The position numbers and the translations under genes are program-made. DNA of 64,000 nucleotides from Ectothiorhodospira marina (GTDB taxonomy: Bacteria > Pseudomonadota > Gammaproteobacteria > Ectothiorhodospirales > Ectothiorhodospiraceae): the NCBI RefSeq assembly GCF_900109495.1, contig NZ_FOAA01000010.1:61741-125740 (forward strand), written 5' to 3'. The stretch's first letter is position 1; every line of letters begins with the position of its first letter. Under the pieces are notes generated by a model, which worked only from the letters and a program-made list of their open reading frames with translations, was not told the DNA's origin and ran no database searches. Shown here piece after piece: positions 63,069-64,000 of the stretch.

Positions 63069-63700
63069 CTACGAGTTGCGGAAAAGATTTTCGAGTTCCA
63101 CGCGCTGCGCGGCATGTTTGGCTGCGTTCTCGTGCGCAAGCTTTTTCAGGTTAAAGAGTTTCCAGCGGACGGCTGGAAGGGTTTGTGCCTGCGGCAAGCC
63201 GATCGTCCCGAAATCAGGTTCGCCGTCATGCAGGCTGAGTAGGAATTGCACGATGTTGTCACACAGGCGACCGCGGATATCGGCGATGAGCCGAACTCTG
63301 GTCGCTTCGAGCTCGTCGATTGAGATCGGGATGGTCGTCATGCCGACGAAATCCCTGGCATAAGGTTCGTTCAGATCGCTCAGTCCGGGCACGAGCAGTT
63401 CATGTGTCGGGCGCGGGGAGCTGGCGATCGACCGCCGCATGGAGTTTGCCACCGAACAAATCCTCAAATGACACAACCTGGACGGCGGCATAGCCGAATT
63501 CATCTTCGACCGTTGAGGATACGGCGCGGCGTTCAGGATCGTGCACGACGCCCCGCGTGACCGGTGAGATTTCAATTTTGACTTCGGCGCCGTCGAGCTG
63601 GGCTCGGATACGGGTGGCACCGCCGCTGCCGCCCTCGAGCGCGAACACGGGTTCCGCCTCGATGAAGGGCAGCAGTGAGGAGTCGTTCGTGAGCAACGGC
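63069..63700 (-). pseudogene. AbiEii-family nucleotidyltransferase toxin gene with internal deletion and frameshift
   Basis: Two frames together give the C-terminal two thirds of an AbiEii/DUF1814-type protein. The first (63400-63696) has VKIEISPVTRGVVHDPERRA and VQVVSFEDLFGGKLHAAVDR. The second (up to about 63430) continues THELLVPGLSDLNEPYARDF and GEPDFGTIGLPQAQTLPAVR with WKLFNLKKL. Between them about 33 residues of the family (HPRDLFDVKLL...) are missing and the frame changes, so the gene is broken. The N-terminal nucleotidyltransferase motif is also absent. An AbiEi-type antitoxin partner is not seen. Confidence 0.8.
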
Positions 63701-63710
63701 TCGGCGGCGG

Positions 63711-63815
63711 CTCATTGATGCCGATCGTCATGCGATCGTGCCCCTCCCGGGGCTGGGCCTGGTAGGTGCCCAGCAGCCGGTCCCAGCAGGACAGGTTGAA
63801 ACCGAACCGGCTCTT
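63711..63815 (-). pseudogene. C-terminal fragment of a sterol desaturase / fatty acid hydroxylase gene
   Basis: Between an in-frame stop at 63818 and the AbiEii remnant the minus strand reads FGFNLSCWDRLLGTYQAQPR followed by EGHDRMTIGI. This resembles the conserved C-terminal 'NxP-WWDRLFGTY' region of sterol desaturase family proteins. Only about 34 codons remain. Confidence 0.6.
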
Positions 63816-63896
63816 TCAGGATTGGTCTGAACGAGCGCGGTCGGGGCTTAAGCAGTTCGCTTGAAATCCATTCATAACTTGTCGATACTTTTCAAT

Positions 63897-64000
63897 ATGA
63901 AAAGATTGGCAAGCATCGGTGAGGCCGCCAAGGCGCTGGGCGTGTCCATTACGACACTGCGCCGCTGGGAAGCATCGGGCAGGTTGGTGCCTGAGCACAC
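63897..64000 (+). CDS. IS607-family serine transposase (TnpA), N-terminal part cut by window edge
   Basis: The visible 34 codons read MKRLASIGEAAKALGVSITT then LRRWEASGRLVPEHT, the MerR-like DNA-binding helix at the start of IS607-type serine recombinases. If complete, a resolvase domain and a tnpB gene would follow outside the window. The element may have inserted into the sterol desaturase remnant region. Confidence 0.75.
   Translation, partial: MKRLASIGEAAKALGVSITTLRRWEASGRLVPEH

Noticed and set aside
62703..63242. Open frames between doxX and the AbiEii remnant
   Set aside because: No motif, start signal or similarity to a known family could be seen on either strand.
63816..63998. 60-codon minus-strand frame opposite the transposase start
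   Set aside because: The plus strand encodes a clear IS607-type MerR-like helix here; the minus frame has no features.

Overview
The window is a high-GC bacterial chromosome segment, most probably from a gammaproteobacterium of the Chromatiales / Ectothiorhodospiraceae type. This is inferred from the FleQ-headed polar flagellar cluster, a NifL-NifA pair (NifL is mainly gammaproteobacterial), an Rnf complex next to nif regulators, DraG, and a methyltransferase that closely resembles the glycine/sarcosine N-methyltransferase I recall from Ectothiorhodospira halochloris. No 16S gene is present, so the assignment is not proven.

Layout. 1-7.7 kb: flagellar basal-body genes fliE-F-G-H-I (fliI cut by the window edge), a sigma54 activator like FleR/FlrC that lacks a receiver domain, fleQ, and a PilZ-like gene, all on the minus strand. 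7.8-12 kb: an outer-membrane beta-barrel gene and a 915-residue protein of unknown function with a DUF2325-like C-terminus. 12-12.4 kb: non-coding repeats. 12.4-23.4 kb: a plus-strand operon of a PLP decarboxylase and recC-recB-recD. 23.4-29.6 kb: prpF and acnD (2-methylcitrate pathway), a MocR-type regulator, and a divergent glycine/sarcosine methyltransferase-like gene. 29.6-31.1 kb: a REP-associated tyrosine transposase flanked by two diverged direct copies of a structured 200-bp element. 31.1-37 kb: minus-strand nitrogen-fixation regulation (nifL-nifA, nifB, draG). 37.3-43.3 kb: plus-strand rnfABCDGE and rnfH. The nifL/rnfA intergenic region carries back-to-back sigma54 promoters and two NifA-type upstream sites. 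nifB has its own sigma54 promoter and one such site, so one regulator can tie cofactor synthesis to electron supply to nitrogenase.

43.5-48.3 kb: a SWIM-SNF2 helicase, a YefM-YoeB toxin-antitoxin pair, a CheZ-like helical protein and tRNA-Arg(ACG) with a strong terminator. 48.3-56.6 kb: a minus-strand type I restriction-modification locus (hsdM, hicA-hicB, an hsdS 5' fragment, hsdS, a truncated fic gene, hsdR). 56.7-62.7 kb: an SDR-type oxidoreductase, then a bufferin operon (DUF2282 precursor, DUF692/MNIO enzyme, DUF2063 partner) that continues into a MASE1 histidine kinase, a FixJ-type response regulator and a DoxX protein. A response-regulator-like box overlaps the proposed promoter. 62.7-64 kb: gene debris (AbiEii-like toxin with deletion and frameshift, sterol-desaturase fragment) and the start of an IS607-type transposase.

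A recurrent theme is invasion of gene borders by short GC-rich hairpin repeats. They supply the likely GTG start of draG, fill the rnfE-rnfH gap, and have been translated in frame as a long repetitive tail on RnfG.
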